From the NCBI GenBank assembly GCA_963682175.1, contig OY821781.1:40065254-40129253 (forward strand): a stretch of 64,000 nucleotides of DNA, given 5' to 3'. The translations under genes were made by a program, and so were the position numbers. The stretch comes from Triglochin maritima. Lineage: Eukaryota > Streptophyta > Magnoliopsida > Alismatales > Juncaginaceae. Below are positions 1 through 10,380 of the stretch, piece after piece (the stretch's first letter is position 1; the number at the start of each line of letters is the position of its first letter). The notes under the pieces are model-generated. The model saw only the letters and a list, made by a program, of their open reading frames with translations. It was not told the DNA's origin and did not search any database.

Positions 1-204
1 GTGAAGAAACAGTTTTGGAAGGACTTTGACATTATTGTGAGAGAGATTCCTAGTAGTGAGAAACTTTGTATTGGAGGAGATTTTAACGACCATGTTGGTA
101 AAGATAGCGACGGGTTTGAACGTATCCATGGAGGTTTTGGGTTTGGTGTTAGGAACAAAGAAGGAGAAGATTTTCTGAATTTCGATGTAGCATATGACCT
201 CTTG
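1..204 (+). pseudogene. Endonuclease/exonuclease/phosphatase-like fragment
   Basis: The reading frame from base 1 encodes about 68 residues with the motif GGDFNDHVG, typical of the endonuclease/exonuclease/phosphatase fold used by LINE endonucleases and craniofacial-development-protein-2-like plant ORFs. The GDFN motif carries metal-binding and catalytic Asp/Asn residues in that family. The similarity stops where a CT tract begins, so only a central slice remains. It is open at the window start. It may be a LINE remnant or a fragment picked up by the Mutator-like element whose right end is at about 1636; the sequence does not decide which. Confidence 0.6.
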
Positions 205-360
205 TTCTCTCTCTCTCCTCTATCTCTATACTCTCTCTCTTGTTCTCTCTCCTCTCTCTCCCCTCTTCTCCCTCTCTCCTCTTTTTTTCTCTCTCTCTCT
301 CTCTCTCTCCTCCCTCTCTTTACTCTTTCTCTTCGTCTCTCTCTACTCTCTCTCTCTTTA
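205..360 (+). repeat. CT-rich microsatellite tract
   Basis: Nearly pure pyrimidine (CTCTCT with CCT, TTT and TAT interruptions). It separates the endonuclease-like fragment from the lectin kinase fragment and mirrors the GA tract at 1263-1388. The same tract type sits just inside the terminal repeats of the related element at 29-35 kb. The long open frames through it are low-complexity artefacts. Confidence 0.9.
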
Positions 361-1171
361 TCCCAATACTTGGGTCTCTTCAACGCCTCCAACAACGGTG
401 ATTCAACCAATCACATCTTTGGTGTTGAAGTTGACACCATCTTCAACCTCGAGTTCAACGACAGAAGCATGAACTACGTTGGCATCGACGTCAACGGCCT
501 GAACTCAACCCTCGTCGCCGACACTAGGTACTACAAAGAGAGTCTCACGGGGACTACGTTTGAGAATTTAACCCTTTTAAGTGGACGCCCCATGCTGATG
601 TGGGTCGACTACGACGGGGAGTCGATGGAGACCAACGTGACTATGTTGCCGTTGCATGTACGTGACCAAACCCAAGAAGCCACTCCTGTCTTCCAAGGTT
701 CATCACAACGCATTAAATTCTCGAGTGGAGCTTTTGGATTTCCGGAGAAGTCGGGCCTTTTCTTTCGACACTCCCTTCTATTCCGAAATCCAATGATGGG
801 AAGCCATTCGTTGCGACGTGGATCCCAATCGTGGCGGCGGTTGTGGTCATTATGGTGGTTGTTGGGATTATATTGGTGGTGAGGAGAAGGGTGAAATTCT
901 CGGAGGTGATGGAGGAGTGGGAGAAAGAGCATGGGTCTTGTAGGTTCACTTACAAGTCTCTTTATGAACACACCGGAGGGTTCAGACAACGGAACCTTCT
1001 CGGGTTTGATGGGTTCGGTAGCGTCTACCAGGGAGTCTTGCTGTCGTCGAACGCTACCATCGCTGTGAAGCGGATTTCACACGAGTCTCGGCAGGAGATG
1101 AAGGAGTTTTTGGCGGAGATCGTGAGCATGGGGTGCCTCCGTCATCGCAATCTGATTCAACTCCATGGGTA
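361..1171 (+). pseudogene. L-type lectin receptor kinase fragment (lectin part, membrane span, kinase N-lobe)
   Basis: After the CT tract the base-1 frame reads legume-lectin sequence (HIFGVEVDTIFN, a mutated NYVGIDVN-type strand, then MLMWVDYDGES). Near 750-770 the frame shifts. From about 775 a second frame encodes a linker, a strongly hydrophobic membrane span (about 820-880), a basic stop-transfer patch and the start of a kinase domain with glycine loop GFGSVYQG and the IAVKR lysine. Similarity ends after RHRNLIQLHGY (subdomain IV), so the catalytic loop and C-lobe are missing, as are the signal peptide and the first half of the lectin domain. Intact family members are plasma-membrane receptors. 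This copy lies between CT and GA tracts inside a Mutator-like element, which suggests capture. It cannot encode an active kinase. Confidence 0.85.
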
Positions 1172-1262
1172 CAATTCACACCATTAATGTCAAGCATTAA
1201 TTTATAACAGGGCACCACATCCAAATATATTCTGAGCACGACGTCGACATGCACACCACCAA

Positions 1263-1388
1263 CCTGAGGAGAGAAGAGAGAGAGAGGGAGAGAGAGAGGT
1301 AACAAGAGAAGAGAGAACAAGAGAGAGAGAGAGGAGAGGAACTAGAGAAAGTAAACAAGAGAGAGAGAGGGAGAGAGGACAAGAGAGG
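1263..1388 (+). repeat. GA-rich microsatellite tract
   Basis: Purine tract (GAGAGA with GGA and ACAAGAGA interruptions), the reverse-complement counterpart of the CT tract at 205-360. It abuts the conserved terminal repeat at 1389, as in the element at 29-35 kb. Confidence 0.9.
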
Positions 1389-1636
1389 GTGTGTTTGTAA
1401 AAGAAATATTTGTTTTGTATTTTCTTATTTAATATTAAGGAAATTTATATTTTAGAGGCTGTGTTTTGTAAATGTACCATCAAAAAAGTTAACGAAATGT
1501 GGCCCACAAACGGCCCAAGGGTATGCAAGCAATTCATTTTGAAATATAGGTGCACCGAAGTAGATAGTAAAAACACAGGGGTATTTCAGTCATTGTGCAC
1601 CTTTTAAGGTGTACCCAAGCAAATCACCCATTAAAT
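1389..1636. mobile_element. Right terminal inverted repeat of a Mutator-like element (family M1, copy A)
   Basis: The reverse complement of this stretch begins GTGATTTGCTTGGGTACACC and aligns over about 240 bp with 29054-29295. It shares the inner GTGCACCT box, the TTTACAAAACACA segment, TCCTTAATATTAAAT and the final ACAAACACAC next to a CT/GA tract. Long terminal repeats plus captured gene pieces suggest a Pack-MULE-like element. The left terminus lies outside the window or is lost, and no target-site duplication can be tested. The superfamily assignment is inferred from TIR length and gene capture only. Confidence 0.65.
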
Positions 1637-3360
1637 AATACATATAAAAATAAGGGTTAATTACAACGTGCCCCCTAAATTATGTATTTATATCTATTTG
1701 TGCCAATGAACTTTAAAATATGACAGTTACCACATGAAATTGCGTTTTGTTACACTTTCCCACCTTAAACTTTAAAAATTAATTATTTAAACACATATTC
1801 ATAATTGTTTTTGTAATTTTTTACGTTGTATCCCTCGTACATTTCTAAATTTAGTTTTACGTGAAAGTTCAGATCGAATCGAAGTACATTAATTAATTTC
1901 GTTACGTCGAGAGGGAAACTCTTTGTAGAGAAACAACAAGAAAGTGTCTTTCTCTTGGCTTAAGAGTAGAATTGTACAAGGAACTAATCTTATGTAGTAC
2001 AGTTTTTATACGTTGTAACACTATTGTTCCAAAATTATTAAAATACTTGCAAACCAATTACCCTAAAGTAATTGTAGAGGCAAATAAGGTTTGGTTGCAT
2101 AGCCTAATTCACGAACCTAAACAACTGTACTAAGAAAACAAAAGTGTGGAGGTATTATAATTAAGCTTTTGATAAATAAATAAAACAAATTTGCAGTTAA
2201 GAAATTCCTACAAGCAAAATAGTAAACTCAGGTTTGACACCAAAAGTGGAATGACAATGAAGTCGCCATTGGTGGAGTAATTGTCAAACTAAATGAAGTG
2301 TTGCAGTATCACTGTTGTCGTTTTGGTATAGAGATGCAGACTTCAATGCAAATTCTAATTCTAGTTCTAAGGTGGATGATGCATGTGGTGAATGCACTTA
2401 GTTGTGCAAAGAAAAGAAAGTTAAACCTGATCACCAATTAAACCAAAGGAGGAGGAAAGGGTATGGGTTTGTTTACTTTATTTAAGGAAGTTATCTCATT
2501 CCGTTCAAGACAACTCATAAGATTTAGTCACCAAATTCTTGGATGCTGTATGTTAGTTTCTAGATGTAGGAGTAGAAATCTACCGGTGTTTAGTTTTTTA
2601 GTCTTGAAATAGTCAAACTTAGGAATTGAATCCCGATAGTTTTTTAGTCCTGAAATAATCAAGCTTAAGCAATTGAACCCTAACGCGATGGACATAGTAA
2701 GGGTGTCAACTATGATGAAAGTATGGATTTTTATCCATAAACTGTCCATATGACATATTGACATCTATATATGTAATTGTGACAGTGTTATAAACCATGC
2801 ATTGTAAAATTTATGAAGTTAAATGTAGTTACAGTTTTACAGTACCGAAAGGTTTCTGCGCCCATGAATGAATTCATGATTAATTATATTCTCAAATATC
2901 ATGGGGTATAATCTTTTTCTTTGTGGTTTAGTTTCTTGTGATTTGGTCCGGTGCAATTGCGGTGGTGGTTAGAAGAACTAGTCATTGGTTTGTTATTTCG
3001 GTCCACGTGTGGTGATGTGAAGCTGTAAATGTATGCTTGAATAATTAGTAGGTTTCGAATTAAAAAGGTGATGTCTTTCATGAATCTGAAAATGGAAAAT
3101 TGGAGTTTAATTTTTTGTTTTGTGCAAACCATATCAGCGTCGGGGGAAATTTATTTTTCAATCCCAAATACTAGATGGGTTGCCAAACAGATATGGCAAC
3201 GTCTGCAAAAGTGAATATGCCGTCTGAGTTTGTGTTGGTTTTCTACTGAGATTGAAAAGTTAACTGGGTGAAGCTTCTGGCGTCTAGAGTTTATATTTTT
3301 CATTCAATCCCTAGAGTGTTTGTAACCATCTTAATCATTGTTTGTCAATTAGTTAATATA
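1637..3360. other. Intergenic, AT-rich, no gene seen
   Basis: No coding similarity recognised; the ORFs present are short and AT-biased. The only notable structure is the dispersed repeat at about 2225-2640. Confidence 0.6.
2225..2640 (+). repeat. Dispersed repeat R-alpha, copy 1
   Basis: Shares long interrupted stretches with 10555-10800 and 35765-36110: a segment around TATCACTGTTGTCGTTTTGG, then TATAGAGATG, GTGAATGCACTTAGTTG, AAGAAAAGAAAGT and (copies 1 and 3) a downstream part ending at TAGTTTCTAGATGTAGGAGT. No ORF and no clear terminal repeats. It may be the flank of a duplicated gene or a non-autonomous element. Confidence 0.6.
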
Positions 3361-3599
3361 TAGTTATTTACTTGCATGCATCTCAAAAGTGGTCTAATTG
3401 GATTGTCGCACCTGCATTCACATACATTTACACATTATTTGCTTGCATGCACCTTCGTCGTTTGTGAGAGACACTCCGTAACCATTTTTGTCATATTCTG
3501 TCAGAAATTTTACAAATTACATATCGTAAAAGTAAATATATATCCTTAATGTGAATAACATAAATAAAAAAGAAAAAATTGAAAGAAAAAAAACTCAAA

Positions 3600-3890
3600 C
3601 ATTGAATGCTCCTCCCTTTCGACGTAGTGGTAACGGAATCTGACGGCGGCAAGCCAGGTGGAGACGCGGCGGTGGTTGATCATTTCGAGGCGGCAGGGCA
3701 GTGGAGGTGGAAGCGGAGGACTTGGTCACAGAGGAGAAGGAAGTGCTTGACGAAGTGGGAGAGAAGGGGTTGTCGACTTTCCCAAACTCCACGACGGTGA
3801 CGGTCGTTGAGGAGAGGTCTCGTCGCTAGAGGTGGGTCACTGGAGGTGGTGGGTTCGCCGATGGTTGGGAAGACGTGGAAAGGAGTGGTA
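3600..3890. pseudogene. GC-rich insert between the inverted repeats, probably a captured gene piece
   Basis: About 290 bp of much higher GC than its flanks, with repeated GGAGGTGG, GCGGCGG and GACGGTGACGGT triplet-like composition. The minus strand reads a Ser/Thr/Pro-rich peptide and the plus strand a basic one. I do not recognise either, and neither has a clear start or domain. Composition and position between MULE-like arms suggest a captured exon. Confidence 0.45.
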
Positions 3891-4083
3891 GGAGTGTTTA
3901 CTGTTTTTTATTTTACTTTTTTATTTATGTTATAAGGACATTTATCATTTTATGATGTGGAGTTTGTAAATTTAATGAATGGAAAGATGACGGAGTCAGA
4001 CTCACGAATGGTGGAATTACATACAAGTAAATATGGTGAAAATGTAGGTGCACTCAAAAAAATAATTGAAATGAAGGTGTATC

Positions 4084-4320
4084 TGTTGAAATACATACAT
4101 GCCAAAATCAGCTCAGACCCTCAACAGTCATCACAGCCATTCCGCTCAAGCCAATCCTCCAGGAAAGGCAACATTGACTCAAGCAATAATCAAGAGATTA
4201 AATCTCACAAAATAAGGCAACTTGTATATTTGATGTAAATGGCTAGTTAGCATCATATATATCCCACATTTCAATGTAATAAGACAATAAGAATATACAA
4301 AAATAGACCCAAATTTAATA
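4084..4320 (+). repeat. Copia-1 5' LTR
   Basis: Begins TGTTGAAATACATAC and ends AAATTTAATA just before the primer-binding site. Matches 8652-8892 with scattered substitutions and small indels, implying an old insertion. Confidence 0.93.
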
Positions 4321-4333
4321 TGGTATCAGAGCA
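4321..4333 (+). promoter_or_regulatory. Primer-binding site (initiator-Met tRNA type)
   Basis: TGGTATCAGAGCA starts on the first base after the 5' LTR. This is the standard Copia minus-strand priming sequence, complementary to the 3' end of initiator-Met tRNA. Confidence 0.92.
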
Positions 4334-4440
4334 TCGATTCTAAACCTCAGACGCTCCGACGAGCTCATCATCGACTTCGATCTCATCTCCAAAAATCAAA
4401 AGAGGGATGCAGGTCATACCTGCCTCCAACTCTTCCAATC

Positions 4441-5410
4441 ATGTTTGAAGTCACCGGCGTCCACCTAGAGGCTAACACCACACAACGTCTCGTCTCACAG
4501 CTGCTCAACGACGAGAACTTCCTATCATGGGCCAGGGCCATCACCCTCTCCCTCAATGGCGAGGGGAGGCTTGGTCACATCACGGGGAAAACCACAAAAC
4601 TAGAAGGAGAAAAAACCGAAAAAGCTCAAGAGGATTGGCAAAACTCCGACCATCTCGTCATGTCATGGATTCTGAATTCCATGCAACCGCAAATCAGAGA
4701 AATGTTCATCTACACCAACTCTGCAAAAGAACTCTGGGATTCCCTAAACGTTATATGGAAGGCAACAAAACTACGTGCATATGTTCAAAATCAAGCAAGA
4801 GATCTTGCAAACCAAGCAAGGTCAGAAAAGAATCACAGAGTATTTAAGGTCCCTAAAAAGCAAGTGGGACGAACTGGGCATATATGAACCTCCGACCACC
4901 GACATCAAGATCATCCAAAGTCGGACCGAACAAGACCGTATATACCACTTCTTGGTCGGTTTGGACCCAAGCTATGAGTCCATTCGGTCCCAGATACTAC
5001 TCTCATCCGAACTACCACCGCTGTCACGCATAGTCGCAATGGTTAACCACGAAGAAACCCGACGCAAAACCATGAATCAACCAATAGAACGGGAAAACAA
5101 GGCCTTCGCCACCACACACAACCCTAACTCAAACCAAAACGGAAAAGGAAAAGGAAACTTCGGAAATCGCAAAGACGAGTACTACGAAAGCTGTAAAAAG
5201 CAAGACCACACAAAGAATCGTTGTTGGTTCCTGTTCCCTCATCTCCGGCCAACTAAGGACGTGGCAGGAGGAGGAGATGGAGGAGATAAGGCTGAGGGCG
5301 GCACCCGACAAGGAGACCCTAGTTCGGAAGAGCAAGGAAACAAATTGGGGTGTAGTCAAATCCGATACGACTTCGCGGCATATATAGGCACAACCGATAA
5401 CCCAACCTGA
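4441..5410 (+). pseudogene. gag: Copia-1 gag, frameshifted
   Basis: The first frame (4441-4887) encodes a Copia-type gag N-terminus with NDENFLSWARAITLSL and later VMSWILNSMQP and AKELWDSLNVIW. The product continues in another frame from about 4775 (KQGQKRITEYLRSLKSKWDEL, then HFLVGLDPSYESIRSQILLS), ending at 5410, so there is at least one frameshift around 4800. A Lys/Asn-rich stretch is followed by a degenerate knuckle (YESCKKQDHTKNRCW), where one Cys and the Gly of the usual CCHC box are altered. Gag would form the particle that packages element RNA. Confidence 0.85.
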
Positions 5411-5629
5411 GGATCAATCTCCGCACCAACATCCGAATCCACACGTACATGGGCTCAGACTGGGAGTGGACCGATGGATCCATTCAACCATCAACAAATA
5501 AGCCTACTCTTGAACCAACCCAATAACCTACTCCAAGATTAAAGCCCAAATCAGCAAAGTCAGAGTCAAAACAGAGGTAATTTTTCAGGTATGGCTTATC
5601 CCTCTAATTTGGTTGGTAGTTCCTTAGAT

Positions 5630-7183
5630 CATGTAGACAATTCATGTTGGATTATACATTCAGGAGCAGCTGATCACATGACAGGAAATGCAAATTTGCC
5701 AAAAAGATATCACACCCAACCTTAATCTCCCAAATTATGTAACTGTCCCAAATGGAAGCCAAGTTGAAATAAAAGGACTAGAAGACATGCAAATATTAAA
5801 TAACGTTGCCAACTATATTCTATATGTTCCCTCGTTTTCATCCAACGTCTTGTCAATTGCTAGGATCACAAGAAATTTAATTTGCAATGTAATTTTTACT
5901 CTATATGATGTATTTTTTCAGGACCTTACTACATGCAAGATGATTGGTAGGGGTACCCTCATCAACGTTTTATATGTTATTGATAACTCAAATAAAGCCT
6001 TGCATGCTAAACAAGTGTGGAACCACGAACTTTGGTATAAACGTATGGGACACCCGTCTCATGCAAATTTAAAAAAATTATTTCCATTTATCAAAAATGA
6101 ATTATGTTGTGATGTTAGTCGTCTTGCAAAACAAATCAGGTTGCCATTTTATTCTTCTATACACAAAACAAATAATCTTTTCGAAATAATTCATTCTGAT
6201 ATTTGGGGCCTAGCTCCAATTGAATCTTATAATGGTTTGAGACATTTTGTTCTATTTATTGATGATTTTTCATGCACTACCTAGTTGTATTTACTTAAAT
6301 CTAAATTTGATGTTTTGTCTATTTTTTGCGACTTTATTACTCTTGTAGAAAATATGTATGACACTAAAATCAAAACTTTGAGATTTGACAATGGTTCGGA
6401 ATATACAAGTAACGATTTTCAAAATTATTAAAACAAAAAGGAAATTTTCACCAGACTACCTGCATCAATACTCCTAAGCAAAATAGTGTTTCCGAAAGAA
6501 AAAATATCATCATTTAATGAATGTCACTAGGTCTTTGTTATTTCAAAATAATGTTCCCAAAATTTATTGGTCTGATTCTGTCCTGACTGTTGCTTATCTT
6601 ATAAATCATCTTCCTAGCTCCACAACTCAAAATAAACAACCGTTAGAAATCTTAAATAACAAAAAATGAATATTGATCATCTTAAGACCTTTGGGTGTAC
6701 ATGTTTTGTTCACAAGAAAAGAACATACAAATTTGATTGCAATTCTGTTAAAACTATTTTTTGGGATATTCATTCCAAAAATATGGGTACAAGTGTTATG
6801 ATCCTCATAATTGTAAACTGTATGTTTCTCGTGATGTTTCTTTCTTTGAAGGTGAGCCATACTTTAAGCCCAACAAGGAGACCTTGAACAACTCTATAGA
6901 CTCTGGGATCCTAATTCCAGTGGATGATGACTTCGAAGAAATACCTCGAACCCTTGAGGAAACCAACATTCCTCAAGAGGGAAGGGAAGGGGGAGACGAT
7001 CCTCCTGAGGTAAATCTAGAACCACAGGTAAATGATCAAGAAGAGGAGACCCCAAGAAGGAGGTCAACTAGACAAACTCGGCTCCCTCCAAGACTCCAAG
7101 ATTTCATTTCTTACAATGTAACCTACCCTATACAAAACTACATGTCCTATCATGACATTTACCCAACCATTATGCCTTCCTAA
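5630..7183 (+). pseudogene. pol: Copia-1 protease and integrase, degenerate
   Basis: Near 5657 the protease motif reads HSGAADHM: the catalytic Asp of the family's DSGA is replaced by His. The 5688-6284 frame has the pre-integrase HxxxH-type region (LWYKRMGHPSHANLKKL) and the integrase start (IIHSDIWGLAPIES, FVLFIDDFS). Stops and shifts follow through 6285-6665, where the RFDNGSEY Asp region is still readable. 6666-7183 keeps the integrase end (KTFGCTCFVHKK) and a Glu-rich linker with [16 protein letters not shown], normal for the Copia integrase-to-RT junction. Confidence 0.85.
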
Positions 7184-7199
7184 CCAAAATCGAAGAACA

Positions 7200-8640
7200 T
7201 AAGGAGCCAAACTCCTACCATGAAGCTATAACTCATCCCGAATGGTCTCAAGCCATGAAAGATGAACTAAGTGCATTAGAAACAAATAAAACTTGGACCC
7301 TTGTTCCTTCCCAACCAGGAATTAAACCTGTAGGATGTAAATGGATCTACAAAATTAAGTACAATAGTGATGGAACAATTGAAAGAGATAAAACATGTCT
7401 TGTGGTTAAAGGATACACCCAAACTTATGACTTAGACTATCAGGAAACCTTCGTAATGCTTTTCTCCAAGGAGATTTGGAAGAAGAAGTCTACATGAGTC
7501 CACCCCCGGGGTACAACTCGACGAACAATCAAGTTTGCAAACTCAACAAATCAATCTACGGATTGAAACAGTCTCCTCGCGCATGGTATGCCAAACTAGT
7601 CACTCTCTTTTATTATATGGTTTTTAGAAATGTTCCGCTAATGCTTCTATGTTCACCAAACACGACCACAACACCACCATTATCATATTAATTTATGTTT
7701 ACGATATCGTAATCACTAGAAACAATGATAGGGAAATTGATCATGTTAAATCATATTTAAAATCTAAATTTGACATCAAAGACTTAGGGTTTATGAAATA
7801 TTTTTTTGGGATTGAAATTGCTCGCTCAAAAAGGGGATATTCTTATCACAACGTAAGTACACTCTAGACCTTCTACAAGAAACATGGAAATTGGGATCTA
7901 AACCTGCTAACACACCTATCGAGACAAATCACAAGGTGAGCCCTATTGACGGGGAACCTCTAAAGGACATAGGTCAATTTCAAAGGTTAGTAGGAAAACT
8001 CATTTACCTCACTGTGACTAGACGTGACATAACATATCTTGTTAGTATTATAAGTCAATTCATGCATACACCACACATACATCACCTAGATATTGTAGAT
8101 AGAATTCTTAGATACCTAAAGAAAACTCCAGGTCAAGACATATGGATGAGAAATAATAATTTTAATTCTATGATTGGCTACTCTGATGCATATTGGGCTG
8201 GCAGCCACGATCGAAAATCAACAACTGGTTTTTGCACTTTCGTTTACGAAAATCTCGTCACTTGGAGAAGCAAAAAAATGTTGTTGCAAGATCTAGCGTT
8301 GAAGCAGAGTATCGAGCTATGGTCTCCACCACCAGTGACTTAATATGGCTCAAACAACTCCTCAGAGAATTAAAGATATCATGTGAAATGCCCATGCAGA
8401 TGTTTTGTGATAATCATGCAGCTCGCAACATAGCAACCAACCCGGTCTTCCACGAACGAACCAAACACATCGAAGTTGATTGTCATTTCATCAGAGAAAA
8501 AAATCCAAGCTAAGGAGATCAAAGTCCCTTACGTCCAAAGCAGTGACCAACTTGCAGATATCTTCACTAAGTCATTGGACAAAAACAATTCCAAAGTATT
8601 CTCGACAAGTTGGGATCGTTCAACCTATTCCGAGCTCAAC
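7200..8640 (+). pseudogene. pol: Copia-1 reverse transcriptase and RNase H, degenerate
   Basis: RT begins near 7255 ([34 protein letters not shown]). A deletion at about 7460 joins DYQETF to the later [15 protein letters not shown] motif. [16 protein letters not shown] is intact. The catalytic box near 7694 reads YVYD instead of YVDD. RNase H shows YSDAYWAG, RKSTTGFCTF, SSVEAEYRAM and the CDNHAARNIATNP motif split over frames, and the C-terminus keeps SDQLADIFTKSL near 8545. At least five frame breaks. Loss of the second catalytic Asp means no active RT. Confidence 0.88.
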
Positions 8641-8641
8641 T

Positions 8642-8651
8642 TGAGAGAGAG
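8642..8651 (+). promoter_or_regulatory. Copia-1 polypurine tract
   Basis: TGAGAGAGAG immediately before the 3' LTR, the expected plus-strand priming position. Confidence 0.75.
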
Positions 8652-8892
8652 TGTTGAAATACATACATGCCAAAATCAGCTCAGACCCTCAACGGTCATC
8701 ACAACCATCTCCGTTCAAGCCAATCCTCCAAGAAAGGTAACATTGACTCAAGCAATAATCAAGAGATTAAATATCACAAAATAAGGCAACTTGTATATTT
8801 GTTCTAAACGACTAGTTAGCAGCATATATATATCCCACGTTTCAATGTAATAAGACAATAAGAATATACAACAATTAGACCCAAATTTAATA
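8652..8892 (+). repeat. Copia-1 3' LTR
   Basis: Begins TGTTGAAATACATAC and ends AATTTAATA, followed by the GTATC duplication at 8893-8897. Confidence 0.92.
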
Positions 8893-8912
8893 GTATCGCA
8901 AGCAAATAACCC

Positions 8913-10152
8913 TAAAGATTATTGATTATTTTCCGTTAATTTGTCTTACCTAGTCTTCCTCAATTCATGAGCTCAAACAAGTTACTATATCAACACAATT
9001 GGTTAATCCATCACAGCGTAAATAATAGCCTTTGCAAGTTGCAATTGCCTATTTAGCTCTTCAAATTGATTTGATTAATATATATGCACAAACGTGTTCT
9101 TTTCAAACCATTCACATTCCTAATTAAGAGCATCAACTCAAATTAAGATGGTGGTCACAATTCATCAAGTGTATTAATAAATTGGACCACTATCTCCTTT
9201 TAACCTCAAGTTACCACACCATTTACCTTGATTTCTTTTATCGTAACATAACAAGTACATTTGAAATTTGTTAGATAAAAATGGTTACATCATCTTTCCA
9301 CACATAACAGTCACTATCATCTTCTTGATTAACAATCTAATCCAACCTTTCATTCTAGGTCTAATAGTGGGTCTGAACTAACAACCAATGATTCTCCACT
9401 CCTCTCACTTAAAATTGAAAGTTTGGATTTAAGCGTGAAATCCTAATTGACATATCCGCCGCTGGTTGGTCAACAAAAGTTGAGCGCCACAACTTAAATG
9501 CAAAAGTCATTGACTTATAGTTCACCTTAGAAACTTAGCATGATCGATGTTTACATAAGATGGAGGTTAGTGAAACTGTGAAATAATCCATGTTGTTTGT
9601 TTGAAGACCCACAACGCATGTTAATGGGGTCATTGGGGTGGGTGAAAATTTCTTTATAGAATCCCACTTATCACAAATTTTCATTTATCATGGAATATTC
9701 CACCCACCCACCCAAACAACTACATTTTGGTCAATGGTAATCTATTAGGATAAAAGTTCAACCACACACACACACAAAGTTATTGTAAATTGATATTAGT
9801 TCCACATGCATTGATGCATGTCCCATGCTACTTGACCATCATTTCTCCTCTACATCACAAAGTTATTGTAAATTGATAATACTTGACCCGGTCAATAACC
9901 ATCATTTCCCCTCTACATCACATACCATCGGTATGTTTAGGGTTTAGAGAGTTGTTGACCAAGTGAATAACCTATGTGTGCTACTTGTCTCGTGATCTCT
10001 AGGTAGCAAACCTCCATTTTCCTAGAGTTGTTAACTCATAACAAACACATAGGTATTAGGTAGATTATAGTTAGGTTATTTAAGTAGCAAACTTCTCCTC
10101 CAACACCACCACTCACACCCACACAAGTACACCACCACCCACACTCTTCCAA
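8913..10152. other. Intergenic, AT-rich, no gene seen
   Basis: No coding similarity. Around 9775-9925 a stretch is partly duplicated (CACAAAGTTATTGTAAATTGATA twice in truncated form, ACCATCATTTCTCCTCTACATCAC-like twice). 10075-10152 is rich in CACCAC/CACACC and would make a plausible 5' leader for the ORF that follows, with TTATTTAAG near 10076 as a weak TATA-like candidate. Confidence 0.5.
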
Positions 10153-10380
10153 ATGGAGAACGGACCACTCCCTCCTTCATTGATGGCAATTGTGGAGACA
10201 TACCAGAAGAGGCTAGCAGAAAAAGAGGAGGAGATACAAACCCTTACTGAGGAAATCTCTAGAATGACTGCCATGAAACATATAATGGAGTTAGAGATGC
10301 AAACAGTTCAAAATACTAACGCCGTGCTTAGGCGTAGCATCGAAAATTCGGAACAAATATTGGAAGCCCGACGCAGGTGA
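10153..10380 (+). CDS. Small coiled-coil protein, unknown
   Basis: A 75-codon ORF starting at the first ATG after a CACC-rich leader and ending at TGA. Residues 15-72 are charged with heptad-like spacing (KRLAEKEEEIQTLTEEIS, then MELEMQTVQNTNAVLRRSIE), so a single coiled coil is likely. No signal peptide, membrane span or known domain is visible. It is not in any transposon frame I recognise, and its codon use is less AT-biased than the flanking DNA. It could be a small host gene, the first exon of a longer one, or a truncated copy of a larger coiled-coil gene. No terminator or intron is evident. Confidence 0.4.
   Translation: MENGPLPPSLMAIVETYQKRLAEKEEEIQTLTEEISRMTAMKHIMELEMQTVQNTNAVLRRSIENSEQILEARRR

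Larger units (their letters stand above)
4084..8892 (+). mobile_element. Copia-1, complete short-LTR Ty1/Copia element
   Basis: Two LTRs (237 and about 241 bp), a primer site complementary to initiator-Met tRNA directly after the 5' LTR, degenerate gag and pol in Copia order (protease, integrase, reverse transcriptase, RNase H), and a purine tract before the 3' LTR. A perfect 5-bp target duplication, GTATC, flanks it (4079-4083 and 8893-8897). The target was the right inverted repeat of Mutator-like copy B. LTR ends read TG...TA rather than TG...CA. Many frameshifts and stops make it non-autonomous today. Confidence 0.93.
3361..8912. mobile_element. Mutator-like element (M1-related, copy B), split by Copia-1
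   Basis: Left terminal repeat about 3361-3590. The right repeat is 3890-4083 and, beyond the Copia insertion, about 8898-8912. Reverse-complementing the right side gives GTTATTTGCTTGCGATACACC, then TGCACCTACATTTTCACC, a CGTGAG/ACTCCGT box, AATTTACAAA, TAAATGTCCTTAT and AACATAAATAAAAAA. The left side shows the same boxes in the same order (GTTATTTACTTGC, GCACCTGCATTCAC, TGTGAGAGACACTCCGT, TTTTACAAATTAC, TATCCTTAATG, AACATAAATAAAAAA). The termini resemble those of copies A and C. No 9-bp duplication was found. Empty of Copia, the element is about 740 bp. Confidence 0.6.
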
